Shown in pieces: positions 45,888-53,732 of a stretch of 64,000 nt of DNA (its first letter is position 1; each line of letters begins with the position of its first letter). This DNA comes from Trinickia dinghuensis (lineage in GTDB: Bacteria; Pseudomonadota; Gammaproteobacteria; Burkholderiales; Burkholderiaceae), in the NCBI RefSeq assembly GCF_003367175.1, contig NZ_QRGA01000021.1, positions 62,001 through 126,000 on the forward strand, written 5' to 3'. The translations under genes and the position numbers were made by a program. The notes below the pieces were generated by a model that saw only the letters and a list, made by a program, of their open reading frames with translations, made no database searches and was not told where the DNA came from.

Positions 45888-47309
45888 ATGACCGTGAACG
45901 CATATCCGGATAAGCAGCTTGCGCGAGAGCGTGATCTAGGTGCCGGGGTAGATACTGCGCGAAGTCTAGGCGCGGCGTTGCAACTGGCGGATAACAGGCC
46001 CGAGGCGACGCACCAAGGCACGCTGCAAGCCATGGCCGACAGCAGCCCGCGCGGGCAACGATTGACGACCATGCAGGCGATGATGCGCGACAATCCGCGC
46101 GTCAATGCCCAACGCCGGCGTATTCAGGATTCGTTCGGTTCTAACGGCGGCCTACCGAGAGCACAAGCTGCCCAAAGGGCGGTAACCGAGATGGCAGCCG
46201 ACTCAGAGCCGGCCCAATTGGCTGCGGTGAGCACGAAGAGCGGCAGGACGGGCCTTCCCGACAACCTCAAGAGCGGCATCGAATCGCTATCCGGCATGTC
46301 GATGGACCACGTGAAGGTGCACTACAACTCTTCGCGGCCGGCGCAACTCAATGCGCACGCCTATGCCCAAGGCAGCGACATCCACCTCGCGCCGGGACAG
46401 GAGCGGCATTTGCCGCACGAGGCTTGGCATGTCGTGCAGCAAGCGCAGGGGCGGGTTCGCCCGACATTGCAGATGCATGGCGAGGTGCCGGTGAACGATG
46501 ACGAAGCGCTGGAGCGCGAGGCCGATCACATGGGAAAGCGGGCCATGCAGCGCAAAATCGCCGGCTCGGTCGCCGCATTGCCAAATAAGTCGCAAATTAA
46601 GTCGCAAATGCCTGCTGAGCCCACAACTGTGCAGCCGAAATGGATAGATGGCGGCGGATTGACATATCGGTGGGACGAGTTGGTGTCCGGGGCGCAATGG
46701 ATGTACAACAGAGTCAACCGAAAGATGTGGTATGTACGAAATGGTGAAACGTCGCAGAAAAAGTCGAGAGAGGAGTGGGTGAAACTCTATGGTTCCGACC
46801 CGCTCGCAAATGAAGATGCATCGATCGTAGAGGCGCGCAGCGGAGGCGCGGCCGTAGCGACTGCCGCAGCGTCCAGTGGTGCTTCCACGTCCGTGACGGA
46901 AGCGGGCGACCAGCCGATTTTGGTAACCGAAGGCGTGCTGGAAATAAAAGGGCTAATAATGTGTGTCGGGGTGATCATAAAAGTCATAGGCCCGCCCCCG
47001 GGTTTTGCGACCATCGCAGCGATTGGCGGTCACTTCAATTACCCCACTATGTACAACGAGGGTGCTGGAAAGCTGACTGATGCTGGGGTCGGTTTTGTGG
47101 ATGAGATAAAGCGCTTGGCAGACGGGTATAAAAGAGAGGACTTGGAGGCCGGCTTCTACATTGGCAGAGCCGCGGTTGCGCGGGATGACGGTAAGTCATC
47201 AGGTTCGCAACGAGAGGCAGAGGAAGCTGCAGCCGTGCTACGCACGGCGATCGGTCTGGGAGGTGGGGTCCAGATTGGATCAAGTTCCATCAGCATGCGG
47301 CTTGGTTAA
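45888..47309 (+). CDS. DUF4157 protein with a CheD/CNF-like C-terminal domain: predicted exported deamidase toxin
   Basis: The product has 473 residues. Residues about 125-215 are a DUF4157 domain with HEAWH (His177-His181) and flanking [19 protein letters not shown], a module common in toxins delivered by contractile injection or other secretion systems. The C-terminus (about 345-473) follows the CheD order: GLIMCVGV with Cys359, AIGGHFNYP with His382, [25 protein letters not shown] and a final [15 protein letters not shown] strand. CheD and CNF-type enzymes deamidate glutamine with a Cys-His pair. The Cys-His gap (23) is longer than I recall in CheD (17). No signal peptide and no adjacent immunity gene or delivery apparatus are seen, so the route out of the cell is unknown. 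Confidence 0.6.
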   Translation: MTVNAYPDKQLARERDLGAGVDTARSLGAALQLADNRPEATHQGTLQAMADSSPRGQRLTTMQAMMRDNPRVNAQRRRIQDSFGSNGGLPRAQAAQRAVTEMAADSEPAQLAAVSTKSGRTGLPDNLKSGIESLSGMSMDHVKVHYNSSRPAQLNAHAYAQGSDIHLAPGQERHLPHEAWHVVQQAQGRVRPTLQMHGEVPVNDDEALEREADHMGKRAMQRKIAGSVAALPNKSQIKSQMPAEPTTVQPKWIDGGGLTYRWDELVSGAQWMYNRVNRKMWYVRNGETSQKKSREEWVKLYGSDPLANEDASIVEARSGGAAVATAAASSGASTSVTEAGDQPILVTEGVLEIKGLIMCVGVIIKVIGPPPGFATIAAIGGHFNYPTMYNEGAGKLTDAGVGFVDEIKRLADGYKREDLEAGFYIGRAAVARDDGKSSGSQREAEEAAAVLRTAIGLGGGVQIGSSSISMRLG

Positions 47310-47418
47310 GAATTTCACTGTCTATCACGACGACGCACAAGCAAGGGCTTGTGGTCGGAGCTCGCTCTACGCCAGGCAATCTGCGTCCCGGCCGCCCCTC
47401 TAAAGCAAGCGCGTTTTC

Positions 47419-47685
47419 ATGTGGTGGCACACGCGTAGATACCGACAAATAGAACCGATACCGTGCCGCCGGGGGATTACCAGTTGGCCGACCACGGAAG
47501 CGGCTCAGTGTTCGGCATGGATGCGGCACACTCACGCCACACATGCGCTCGCGCGCGGAGCAGAACTGACAACGGTTCGCGACAACTTGCGGCACTCATC
47601 GATCTCGACCACGTCGATTTACTTGCACAGCGACGAGGTGAGGCGCGCGCAGCAGATGGCGGGCGCTTTTGGCGCAGGCAAATGA
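47419..47685 (+). pseudogene. C-terminal fragment of a phage-type tyrosine integrase
   Basis: From about 47510 the frame encodes MRHTHATHALARGAELTTVR and then LRHSSISTTSIYLHSDEVRR. These are the last catalytic boxes (Arg-His, His, Tyr) of an integrase, ending at a normal stop. The N-terminal two-thirds is absent; what precedes is not integrase-like. It is a relic of an earlier mobile element and lies 158 bp before the intact recombinase gene. Confidence 0.75.
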
Positions 47686-47733
47686 ATGCTTGGACAAGAA
47701 TCGTGCGCATGCGCCGACAGGAAACTTTTTGGA

Positions 47734-47749
47734 CTAGGAATTTTCCTAG
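47734..47749. promoter_or_regulatory. Perfect palindrome upstream of the recombinase gene
   Basis: CTAGGAA at 47734-47740 and TTCCTAG at 47743-47749 are perfectly complementary with a 2-nt centre. It lies about 95 bp before the recombinase ATG and could be a regulator or recombinase binding site. Confidence 0.45.
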
Positions 47750-47773
47750 GTTCGCCTGTTTTGCGGTGTGATA

Positions 47774-47795
47774 CGCTAAAAAAAGAACCTTAGCG
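47774..47795. promoter_or_regulatory. Short dyad upstream of the recombinase gene
   Basis: CGCTAA at 47774-47779 faces TTAGCG at 47790-47795 across an A-rich 10-nt spacer. The short stem makes this weak on its own, but it sits between two better dyads. Confidence 0.3.
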
Positions 47796-47800
47796 GTTTT

Positions 47801-47838
47801 CTCTCTGAACAAGTCCGATTTCAATACCGTTCAGAGAG
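47801..47838. promoter_or_regulatory. Perfect 10-bp dyad directly before the recombinase start
   Basis: CTCTCTGAAC at 47801-47810 and GTTCAGAGAG at 47829-47838 are perfectly complementary across 18 nt, ending 5 bp before the ATG at 47844. Candidates are an autoregulatory site, a leader hairpin hiding the RBS (the right arm contains the AGAGAG SD-like stretch), or a recombination site. Confidence 0.5.
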
Positions 47839-47843
47839 GCAGC

Positions 47844-48524
47844 ATGCTCAGGACCATCAAGCGCGCGGCGACGCTATCGCCAGGCCAGACCCGCCACCTT
47901 CTCCGCGTCACGGGAGTAGCAAGTCGGTACCCGGAGCGAGACGCGGTGATTCTGCTACTCGGTTTAAGCGCAGGGATGCGAATCAGCGAGATTGCTCAAA
48001 TCACTGTGGCCGATGTGATGTATCCGCCCGGGAAGCTCCACACAGAGGTCTCATTGCGCGCGGCGATTACAAAGGGCTGTCGGCCGCGGTGTGTGTATTT
48101 CACCGGCCGTAAGGTTATCGCGGCGATCGAGTGCTACCTTGCGTACCGGATCAAGCGCGGATTGGGCACCGCGCTCGAGGAGGGCCGGTTTCGTGGTCTT
48201 ATTCCCGACCTGCCGTTGATCTTGAGCCGCAAGGGATACCCGTATGCGCTAAACCGAAAATTTCGGATTGCGGCTGATGGTCAGCCGGTGGACTACTGGA
48301 CAGCGGATTCACTTCAGGCGTACGTGACAGGCTTGTATCAGGCGGCTGGGCTCAAGGCGTCAAGCCATAGTGGCAGGCGTACGTTCGCGACGCGATTGCT
48401 TGGGTGCGGCGGAGCAGTCGAGCAGGTGCAATTGTTGCTCGGTCACGAATCGATTGACGATACGATGCGGTACATCGACGTCGACGATTCTCGACTGCGA
48501 GAAGCGCTTATTAAAATAATTTGA
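47844..48524 (+). CDS. Minimal tyrosine recombinase at the head of the cassette array
   Basis: The product has 226 residues. All six catalytic residues are present: Arg46 (LSAGMRISEI), Lys77 (AITKGCRP), His175 and Arg178 (SSHSGRRTF), His201 (LLLGHES) and Tyr210 (TMRYIDV). The protein begins almost directly at the catalytic domain and lacks the N-terminal core-binding domain of XerC/D, phage integrases and IntI (about 300-340 residues). This puts it nearer in size to FimB/FimE-type enzymes. It reads toward the array and is the only intact recombinase in the window, so it is the candidate for moving the units that follow. No IntI-specific extra helix is seen. Confidence 0.85.
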   Translation: MLRTIKRAATLSPGQTRHLLRVTGVASRYPERDAVILLLGLSAGMRISEIAQITVADVMYPPGKLHTEVSLRAAITKGCRPRCVYFTGRKVIAAIECYLAYRIKRGLGTALEEGRFRGLIPDLPLILSRKGYPYALNRKFRIAADGQPVDYWTADSLQAYVTGLYQAAGLKASSHSGRRTFATRLLGCGGAVEQVQLLLGHESIDDTMRYIDVDDSRLREALIKII

Positions 48525-48550
48525 CAACGCTGGATGCCGATATCGTTTCC

Positions 48551-48579
48551 TTGACGAGGGCTCTCCAAAGAGATATATA
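48551..48579 (+). promoter_or_regulatory. Sigma-70-like promoter pointing into the cassette array
   Basis: TTGACG at 48551-48556 and TATATA at 48574-48579 are separated by exactly 17 nt, 27 bp after the recombinase stop. The -10 lies inside the palindrome AGATATATATCT (48571-48582), which could also be an operator. The expected start near 48586 would transcribe the first cassette and those after it. Confidence 0.5.
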
Positions 48580-48684
48580 TCTGGTGAGATGCCAATATAG
48601 ATGGATTAGATGGCGAGGAAGCGGGGGGACATTTGCAATGAAAACAACCAATGTACATTGAAGCAAACGGGGAGCTGCAAAACA

Positions 48685-49008
48685 ATGGCTAGTCAGCACT
48701 TGGCGGCGGTGTCGAGGATTTTCAGGAAGGCGTGGCGAGGCGAAGAGCGGCTGTGGATAGTGTGGTGGTTGATAGGCATTCCACAAAGCGCTGTGCTTGC
48801 GCTTCTCTACCTCAACGTTTTACACAAGACCCCGCGTTCGGCAGCCTATATACCCGCGTTGATCTTCTATATCGTTGTCTATTTTGCATGGGTGCGTATG
48901 GCATGGCTGTGCGCGCCAAACGTCGAACGTGGGATATGGACGGCAGTGAGCTATGTGATGATCGTGCTCGGCGTGCTGAATCTGGCCAAAACACTGCTGC
49001 TGTCTTGA
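48685..49008 (+). CDS. Cassette gene: small three-helix membrane protein
   Basis: The product has 107 residues from the ATG at 48685, preceded by GGGGAG; the frame is open further upstream but lacks a better start. Three hydrophobic segments are visible (about 23-45, 52-75, 82-105). The family is not recognised. It is the first gene after the recombinase and promoter. A TGAAAAC boundary variant lies upstream at 48639 and GGAAAGC follows its stop. Confidence 0.65.
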   Translation: MASQHLAAVSRIFRKAWRGEERLWIVWWLIGIPQSAVLALLYLNVLHKTPRSAAYIPALIFYIVVYFAWVRMAWLCAPNVERGIWTAVSYVMIVLGVLNLAKTLLLS

Positions 49009-49025
49009 ATCACCAGGAAAGCGAC

Positions 49026-49289
49026 ATGGACGCGATACAAGCGGTATACACAGCAAGCCACTGGCTGGAGTGTCTCAGGATTCAGCAAGCCCGTGCTGAC
49101 CTGAGCGTGGCGCAGAAGGATACAGTGATCCGGATTGCGCTCGATGAGATAGAAAGGGTCTTGGCTGAGGCAAAGGCAATCAACCCGGCTCCTGTCAGGT
49201 TGGGCCACGTCGATAAGATCCTCCTTGACAAATTTGGACCCGACGCGCTCAAGCCACCTGCGGACGCGGACAACGAGCCGAACTCGTAA
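49026..49289 (+). CDS. Cassette gene: hypothetical 87-residue soluble protein
   Basis: It is mostly helical, with a central stretch IRIALDEIERVLAEAKAI and a C-terminal acidic tail (PPADADNEPNS). The start at 49026 comes 6 nt after the boundary variant GGAAAGC; an open frame continues upstream but overlaps the previous gene. No family is recognised. Confidence 0.6.
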   Translation: MDAIQAVYTASHWLECLRIQQARADLSVAQKDTVIRIALDEIERVLAEAKAINPAPVRLGHVDKILLDKFGPDALKPPADADNEPNS

Positions 49290-49341
49290 TCGAACGGAAA
49301 ACAAAAATCGGCGAACCGTCACTACAGTTCGGGGATAAAAA

Positions 49342-49776
49342 ATGGCATGGAGCATATTTTGGCGCGTGTTGCTCAGTGAGCTTTGCGCGTCCGCGGCGTT
49401 GATGGCGATTTGCTTAGTGACGCCGCTAAGGCCGGTGCTGTACGGCAGCGAGTGGGTACTTTGGCATCCAACCATCGCGTTTGGTTGGTTCGCGCTGCTT
49501 TTGCTTGGCAGCTTGCTGCGAGGTGGCAATGGTTTGCTTTATCTTGCATGGGGACGTCTGCTCGGACGTCCGGAATCGTTTTGGAGAAGACTTCACGGTT
49601 GGGCCGGAGGTCTCTACGTCGTTCTCGCGATCACGAATATCGTCTTAGCGCATGCAGTGCCATTCCGGACTTGGTTGCAGCTGAAGACATTCGGGCCGCT
49701 CTTTGCTTTGATCGGTTTTTCGGTTTGGGCAAGCCGCAACGTTACCAACGCTCGGCGTGCAGAAACGACTCCTTGA
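49342..49776 (+). CDS. Cassette gene: four-helix membrane protein
   Basis: This 144-residue protein has hydrophobic segments at about 6-26, 42-60, 88-105 and 114-130. The family is not recognised. The ATG lies 40 nt after GGAAAAC at 49296, and the next GGAAAAC begins 7 nt after the stop, so the unit is about 487 bp from motif to motif. Confidence 0.65.
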   Translation: MAWSIFWRVLLSELCASAALMAICLVTPLRPVLYGSEWVLWHPTIAFGWFALLLLGSLLRGGNGLLYLAWGRLLGRPESFWRRLHGWAGGLYVVLAITNIVLAHAVPFRTWLQLKTFGPLFALIGFSVWASRNVTNARRAETTP

Positions 49777-49834
49777 TACTGCGGAAAACGACACGCTCCC
49801 CGTCGACCGGTTCGAATCCTCGCTACGCGCTGTC

Positions 49835-50081
49835 ATGAGGGGCACGGTGGGTGACAGGCCGTTCGTGTGCGAAGGTTCTGAGTCAAGACGAAACTCGATC
49901 TAGCCATCTCGGTTTTCTGGTTGAACACATTAGACCACGATGGATAGTCGCGCACGGGAAGGTCGCTACTGACGAAGTTGGTCGTCTTGCGTTCGACGGA
50001 GCGGTCGTGACCGAGAAACACTTACGTCTGAGATCGCACGACGAGATAAGGCGCATCGGCGAATCGATACGGAATGCGTAG
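49835..50081 (+). pseudogene. Cassette remnant with internal deletion (UDG-like family suspected)
   Basis: An ATG at 49835 opens MRGTVGDRPFVCEGS and then stops at codon 23. In another frame, from about 49890, the text HLGFLVEHIRPRWIVAHGKV runs to a TAG at 50079 that touches GGAAAAC. From memory these look like the first and last parts of a single uracil-DNA-glycosylase-like family with the middle lost. The intact pieces at both cassette ends fit an internal deletion. Confidence 0.4.
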
Positions 50082-50096
50082 GAAAACGACGCGACT

Positions 50097-50303
50097 ATGA
50101 AAAAGTGGCGTAAGGGTATGTATGCCAGTGCTGAAGAACAATTGCGGGACGTGGTGACTGCGCAAGGTCGCGCAGCTCGGCGCTTGGTGATGCTCGACTG
50201 TGACACGGTTGTTCCTGTCGGTGAGCTGATACCGGGCCTCACGCCCGAAGATCAATCTGCCGCTGCGGCTAGGTTGGCGATTGACGCAGCGATGACGAAG
50301 TAG
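50097..50303 (+). CDS. Duplicated cassette gene, copy 1: 68-residue hypothetical protein
   Basis: The protein (MKKWRKGMYASAEEQLRDVV...) is basic at the start, with a Cys-containing middle (LVMLDCDTVVPVGELIPG) and an Ala-rich end. The family is not recognised. A near-identical copy lies at 62987-63193. The unit from GGAAAAC at 50081 to GGAAAAC at 50307 is 226 bp, the same length as the second copy. Confidence 0.75.
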   Translation: MKKWRKGMYASAEEQLRDVVTAQGRAARRLVMLDCDTVVPVGELIPGLTPEDQSAAAARLAIDAAMTK

Positions 50304-50324
50304 GACGGAAAACGAGGATTCGAA

Positions 50325-50657
50325 ATGTACAACGCTGCTGCACAGTTTGCCGCCGTAACCGTAGCCAGTGACCTCATTGAGGTCTTTAAGGAAGTCTACG
50401 GCGACACGAGGATTGAGGAGTTGCAATCGCTCGATAAAGCACTTCGGGAGATCGCTGAGCGGGCTGAGCGTGAGTTCGCGTCCTGCGATGCGCTCCCTGA
50501 GAACCGCCGACAGGTATTGGCCGAAGCAATCGCAGAGCTCGCAATCGCACGTGAAGCGGCGGATGATCAGAACCTGATTGACATGACGAACGCGCTGAAG
50601 CGTGCCGCAGGCCGCATCAATGCTCTTGTTGTTGATGTCATGACGAATATGGGCTGA
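50325..50657 (+). CDS. Cassette gene: acidic helical 110-residue protein
   Basis: GAGGA precedes the ATG. The sequence is a series of long amphipathic helices rich in Ala, Glu and Arg (ALREIAERAEREFASCDALP, REAADDQNLIDMTNALKRAA) without membrane segments. The family is not recognised. Boundaries are GGAAAAC at 50307 and GGGAAAC at 50660. Confidence 0.65.
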   Translation: MYNAAAQFAAVTVASDLIEVFKEVYGDTRIEELQSLDKALREIAERAEREFASCDALPENRRQVLAEAIAELAIAREAADDQNLIDMTNALKRAAGRINALVVDVMTNMG

Positions 50658-50722
50658 CCGGGAAACGGCCGAGGCGGCTGCGACAGTCAAGCCCCGCGGT
50701 CACGCGATTAAAGGAGAACTCG

Positions 50723-51259
50723 TTGAAGAAAGGCTTTGTACTCTGTCTATCCGTCTTGGCAGGCGCCGTATGTTCAATAACGGGGTGCGCCAATGTCCCG
50801 TCCGATCCCAATACGCTTGCGGATTTGCAAGGATCGTACGACGTCGTTGACCAGTTTTCGTACAAGTTCACGCACGCGACCCGCATCGACGTCCGCTTCC
50901 TGACCGCCGACGAGCAGGGCAAGACTCCAGCGGTTCTCGTAATCCATGATGGCGAGAAAGAGCAAGAATACGTTTTGGACGACTGTGGCTATCCGGGCGA
51001 TCGCATTGCGCACGACTTCGCTAACAGTGATGCGCCTCACGCCTCGGAGGTAGTCCGTTGCGTTAGCAGAGGACGAAGCCGCCCGACGCTCTTCCTGATC
51101 CGAAGTCTTGACGGGCATAGGCTCGTTTTTCATCCGGACGGGGGACTCATTTCGGCGCTTGTCAATCGGCCTCTCTATTCCGATACCGGACTCATGGCGC
51201 TGATCAACTGGGCGCCCACGACTTCGTCGGGTTTCGTCCTGAGACGCGTGGATCACTAG
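50723..51259 (+). CDS. Cassette gene: predicted lipoprotein, 178 residues
   Basis: The TTG start at 50723 follows AAAGGAGA at good spacing. The lipobox SITGC puts the lipidated Cys at residue 22, so the product is likely anchored in the periplasm or outer membrane. The mature part has beta-strand character with two or three Cys (VLDDCGYPGDR, EVVRCVSRG). The family is not recognised. Confidence 0.7.
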   Translation: MKKGFVLCLSVLAGAVCSITGCANVPSDPNTLADLQGSYDVVDQFSYKFTHATRIDVRFLTADEQGKTPAVLVIHDGEKEQEYVLDDCGYPGDRIAHDFANSDAPHASEVVRCVSRGRSRPTLFLIRSLDGHRLVFHPDGGLISALVNRPLYSDTGLMALINWAPTTSSGFVLRRVDH

Positions 51260-51297
51260 AGTAACGGACCGTCGTGATGAGTCGGAAAGCGAGAACA

Positions 51298-51525
51298 ATG
51301 AAAACCGAGCAACGCGAGCGCGACATGGCGAACTACAAGGACATACAGACGTTCATGAAGCAGCGGCACGGCATCGTCGCACAGACCTGCTGGATCGCGC
51401 ACGTCAAGGAGTTGAATGGGCTCCCGCTTCGAAGTACGCGGACGGCCGAGCGTGTGAAGCCTTGCCCGCCTCAGTGGCGCCTGGCGATCGAGGAAGCCAT
51501 GCGTCATTTCGGTTGGCTTCGCTGA
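51298..51525 (+). CDS. Cassette gene: hypothetical 75-residue protein
   Basis: The text YKDIQTFMKQRHGIVAQTCW and IAHVKELNGLPLR resembles a small protein type I have seen in several proteobacteria, without known function. The start at 51298 comes 7 nt after the variant GGAAAGC. Its first 20 bases are shared with a fragment at 55533-55560, see that entry. Confidence 0.65.
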   Translation: MKTEQRERDMANYKDIQTFMKQRHGIVAQTCWIAHVKELNGLPLRSTRTAERVKPCPPQWRLAIEEAMRHFGWLR

Positions 51526-51558
51526 CAACGGAAAACGGATCTCGTCTGGCACCACATC

Positions 51559-52110
51559 ATGCGCCGAACGCTCTCAATTATCTTGGCTCTATTGACAACG
51601 GCGAACAGCGGGGTTGGGTACGCTCAGGCTGAACGACAAACGACGTTGCTTCAATGCGCCGGAACCATGACATGGGCGGGACACAACGCGCCGAAGGATG
51701 TCGCCATTCCTGCATCAAGACAGGTCGCTGGTCGCTTCGCGTTGAGTGGCAACACGCTGCAACCGGACAGCATCGGCGACTATCCGGCCCGAAAGCTCGA
51801 GCAGTGCGGCAGCACGAGCGATAGCTATCTCTTTTCCAGTGATTGCACCGCGAACCCGAGGACGTGGATTTCGGAATGGTTGCGTGAAACCGACTTCGAC
51901 ACGCAAGCCAGTCGGTTCTTTAAACGCTACCCGAACAGCAAGTTTGACCTCGATGTGATTCGCATAGACCGCGTTAGCCTGGATCTGGTTGAGAGCTACG
52001 ATTCAAATGACAATCGGATGGACATTAAGGGAAAGCGCACGACGAACACGCCCTACGTCGTTTCAAGCCGATTTGTGGCGCAGTGTCACCGGGTGAAGCC
52101 AAAGATCTGA
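51559..52110 (+). CDS. Cassette gene: secreted hypothetical protein, 183 residues
   Basis: An N-terminal signal peptide is visible (MRRTLSIILALLTTANSGVG, cut near YAQA). The mature protein has four Cys (LLQCAGTMTW, LEQCGST, SSDCTANP, AQCHRV), which could form two disulfides in the periplasm. The family is not recognised. GGAAAAC lies 22 nt before the ATG and TGAAAAC overlaps its stop. Confidence 0.65.
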   Translation: MRRTLSIILALLTTANSGVGYAQAERQTTLLQCAGTMTWAGHNAPKDVAIPASRQVAGRFALSGNTLQPDSIGDYPARKLEQCGSTSDSYLFSSDCTANPRTWISEWLRETDFDTQASRFFKRYPNSKFDLDVIRIDRVSLDLVESYDSNDNRMDIKGKRTTNTPYVVSSRFVAQCHRVKPKI

Positions 52111-52118
52111 AAACGGCG

Positions 52119-52211
52119 ATGCTCGAAACTTGGATTCAGTGGTCCTGTGACAGCTGCGAGGCGACGAAAAACTGTCGCCCCGCTCGGCAGAATCCCGGTT
52201 TGCCGGAGTGA
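52119..52211 (+). CDS. Cassette gene: 30-residue Cys-rich peptide (zinc-ribbon-like)
   Basis: The ATG lies 4 nt after the boundary TGAAAAC at 52108. The product begins MLETWIQWSCDSCEATKNC, with a CxxC pair and a third Cys, and ends PGLPE. It may be an intact micro-protein or the truncated start of a longer zinc-ribbon protein. No boundary motif separates it from the next gene, so the two could form one unit. Confidence 0.4.
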   Translation: MLETWIQWSCDSCEATKNCRPARQNPGLPE

Positions 52212-52251
52212 CGATCATAGGATCCCAATCACATCGAAGGAAGTGGCGAGA

Positions 52252-53310
52252 GTGGCAAAGAGAAACCGAGATGACTTTTTGGATTCGACGCGGATGCATC
52301 TTGCGATGCGGGCGGGTTTTCGTTGTTCGATGCGCGGGTGCGGCGTTTTAACCATTGGGCCCAGCGACGAATCCGCCGAGTCAGTTAACAGCATTGGTGT
52401 CGCTTCCCACATTCATGCTGCAGCGCCGGGCGGGCGCCGCTATGACCAGGACATGACCGCCGGCGCTCGAAGGGACATCCGGAATGGGATCTGGTTGTGC
52501 GCCTCGCACAGTGTTGAAATTGATCGCGACGAGGCTCGTTACACCCCGGACGCCCTAAGAGGGATGAAGTCGGATCACGAGCGCCAGATCGCTGATGAAC
52601 TGAATTCTGGACGCGGCTTTCTCCGCGGCTCCGACCTCGTGGCGATCGGTCCAGATATCGTCGTGTTCGGCGAGCTATTGGGAACTTCCGGTCGGGAGTG
52701 GTCTATTCGGATTGACCATTTTGTGCAAGGTGACATTCGGACGCTCATTGACTTCATCGAGGGCTTTCAGAAGCGTGATCCGTTCGACAGCTATTTGATA
52801 GTCAATGCGCTTGGCGATGGGCGCCAGTTGGCCTCCGAACCGGCCTGGCGTCGAGTCGGTAAATCGATGGAACTGACCTGTGCCGTGAAGGATAGCTTTC
52901 CGCGAGAGGATGCCCGCGATCTTGAGGCCACGGCTGCGACAGGTCCCACGAACGATTTCCTCATTGAAGGCGGCGACATCGCGACGGTCTCCGGTGTCAA
53001 CTCCCTTCCACAGCGGATCAAGCAGATGCTGTCCCTTCTCCAAGGTGAGTCTCCCTCGAATCCAAAAGCCGGGTCTCGCATCAAAGAGTATCTCGACGAT
53101 TTTGGTGATTCTCCTTGGTTAGAACGCTGGTTCAAGCTCGATGTCATTCGGTTGACCTGCGTTCCATACCACGATCGGATCTTCGACAAGGTGTACTCGC
53201 TGGTTCCTAGCGTGCGGTACGTCGAAGAGGTGCAGGTCCTGCCCGGTGAGCGCGACGGCGGTTGGCAAAAGGTCCGATTCAGGCTAGGCGTGGAAGGCGT
53301 CGGCCCCTGA
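52252..53310 (+). CDS. Cassette gene: HNH-nuclease-like protein, candidate defence effector
   Basis: The GTG at 52252 is chosen for GAAGG 11 nt upstream and because it places the domain at the N-terminus (352 residues). The pattern is Cys25/Cys30 (RCSMRGC), His53/His55 (ASHIHAAAPGG), Asn78 (RNGIWLCASH) with Cys83 and His86, then Asp91 and a trailing MKSDHE. This is a zinc-dependent HNH/Endo VII-type arrangement of the kind seen in bacterial defence proteins. The remaining 240 residues are a region I do not recognise and may sense a signal or partner. No cyclase or other partner gene is adjacent. Confidence 0.6.
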   Translation: MAKRNRDDFLDSTRMHLAMRAGFRCSMRGCGVLTIGPSDESAESVNSIGVASHIHAAAPGGRRYDQDMTAGARRDIRNGIWLCASHSVEIDRDEARYTPDALRGMKSDHERQIADELNSGRGFLRGSDLVAIGPDIVVFGELLGTSGREWSIRIDHFVQGDIRTLIDFIEGFQKRDPFDSYLIVNALGDGRQLASEPAWRRVGKSMELTCAVKDSFPREDARDLEATAATGPTNDFLIEGGDIATVSGVNSLPQRIKQMLSLLQGESPSNPKAGSRIKEYLDDFGDSPWLERWFKLDVIRLTCVPYHDRIFDKVYSLVPSVRYVEEVQVLPGERDGGWQKVRFRLGVEGVGP

Positions 53311-53732
53311 GAAGGAGTTGTTCCCATTTTCATGCCGCGAGGACCCGTCCCCCGCAGACCTGCGGAATGGGACCATTTATCGTTTGACTGAGGCAAAATT
53401 CATCGCTCGCCGAGCAGCCAAGCCGGCTGCTGGCCGCGGAACGGAAAACAGCCGCTTCATCGAGGCCCGGCGAGCTTGGCAACCGTGAATCGACACACAG
53501 GCCGCGAGAGCGGCCTCTCTCGCTGGCGGAACCATGACCGAATAGAAGCGTCGGCGAGGGCGCCCAGCGACCCTGACACCGGAGCGACACAGAGGCTCAC
53601 CGTGAGCGCGTGGCGAGTTCGCTACCGTTAAAATGCAGCAAACTGGGCATCTTGAGTTGATCCAGGTTTGACGGTACTCGCCATGTTATGGCGAGCTAGT
53701 ATCAACGAGGACGGCATTAGTCAAGACACGAC
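53311..53732 (+). other. Non-coding stretch with a boundary heptamer and two hairpins
   Basis: No gene is supported in these 422 bp. GGAAAAC lies at 53443. A hairpin AGGCCGC/GCGGCCT is at 53499-53516 (loop GAGA), and CTCGCCAT/ATGGCGAG is at 53677-53695 (loop GTT), 38 bp before the next start. The stretch may be a dead cassette plus the promoter and leader of the ApeA-like gene. Confidence 0.5.

Noticed and set aside
45888-47309. Part of an extracellular contractile injection system locus
   Set aside because: DUF4157 proteins occur there, but no sheath, tube or baseplate gene is near; the only contractile parts in the window are the T6SS genes 40 kb away.
49803-49834. tRNA gene suggested by GGTTCGAATCC
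   Set aside because: The T-loop-like text has no matching T-stem and no acceptor or anticodon arms could be folded around it.
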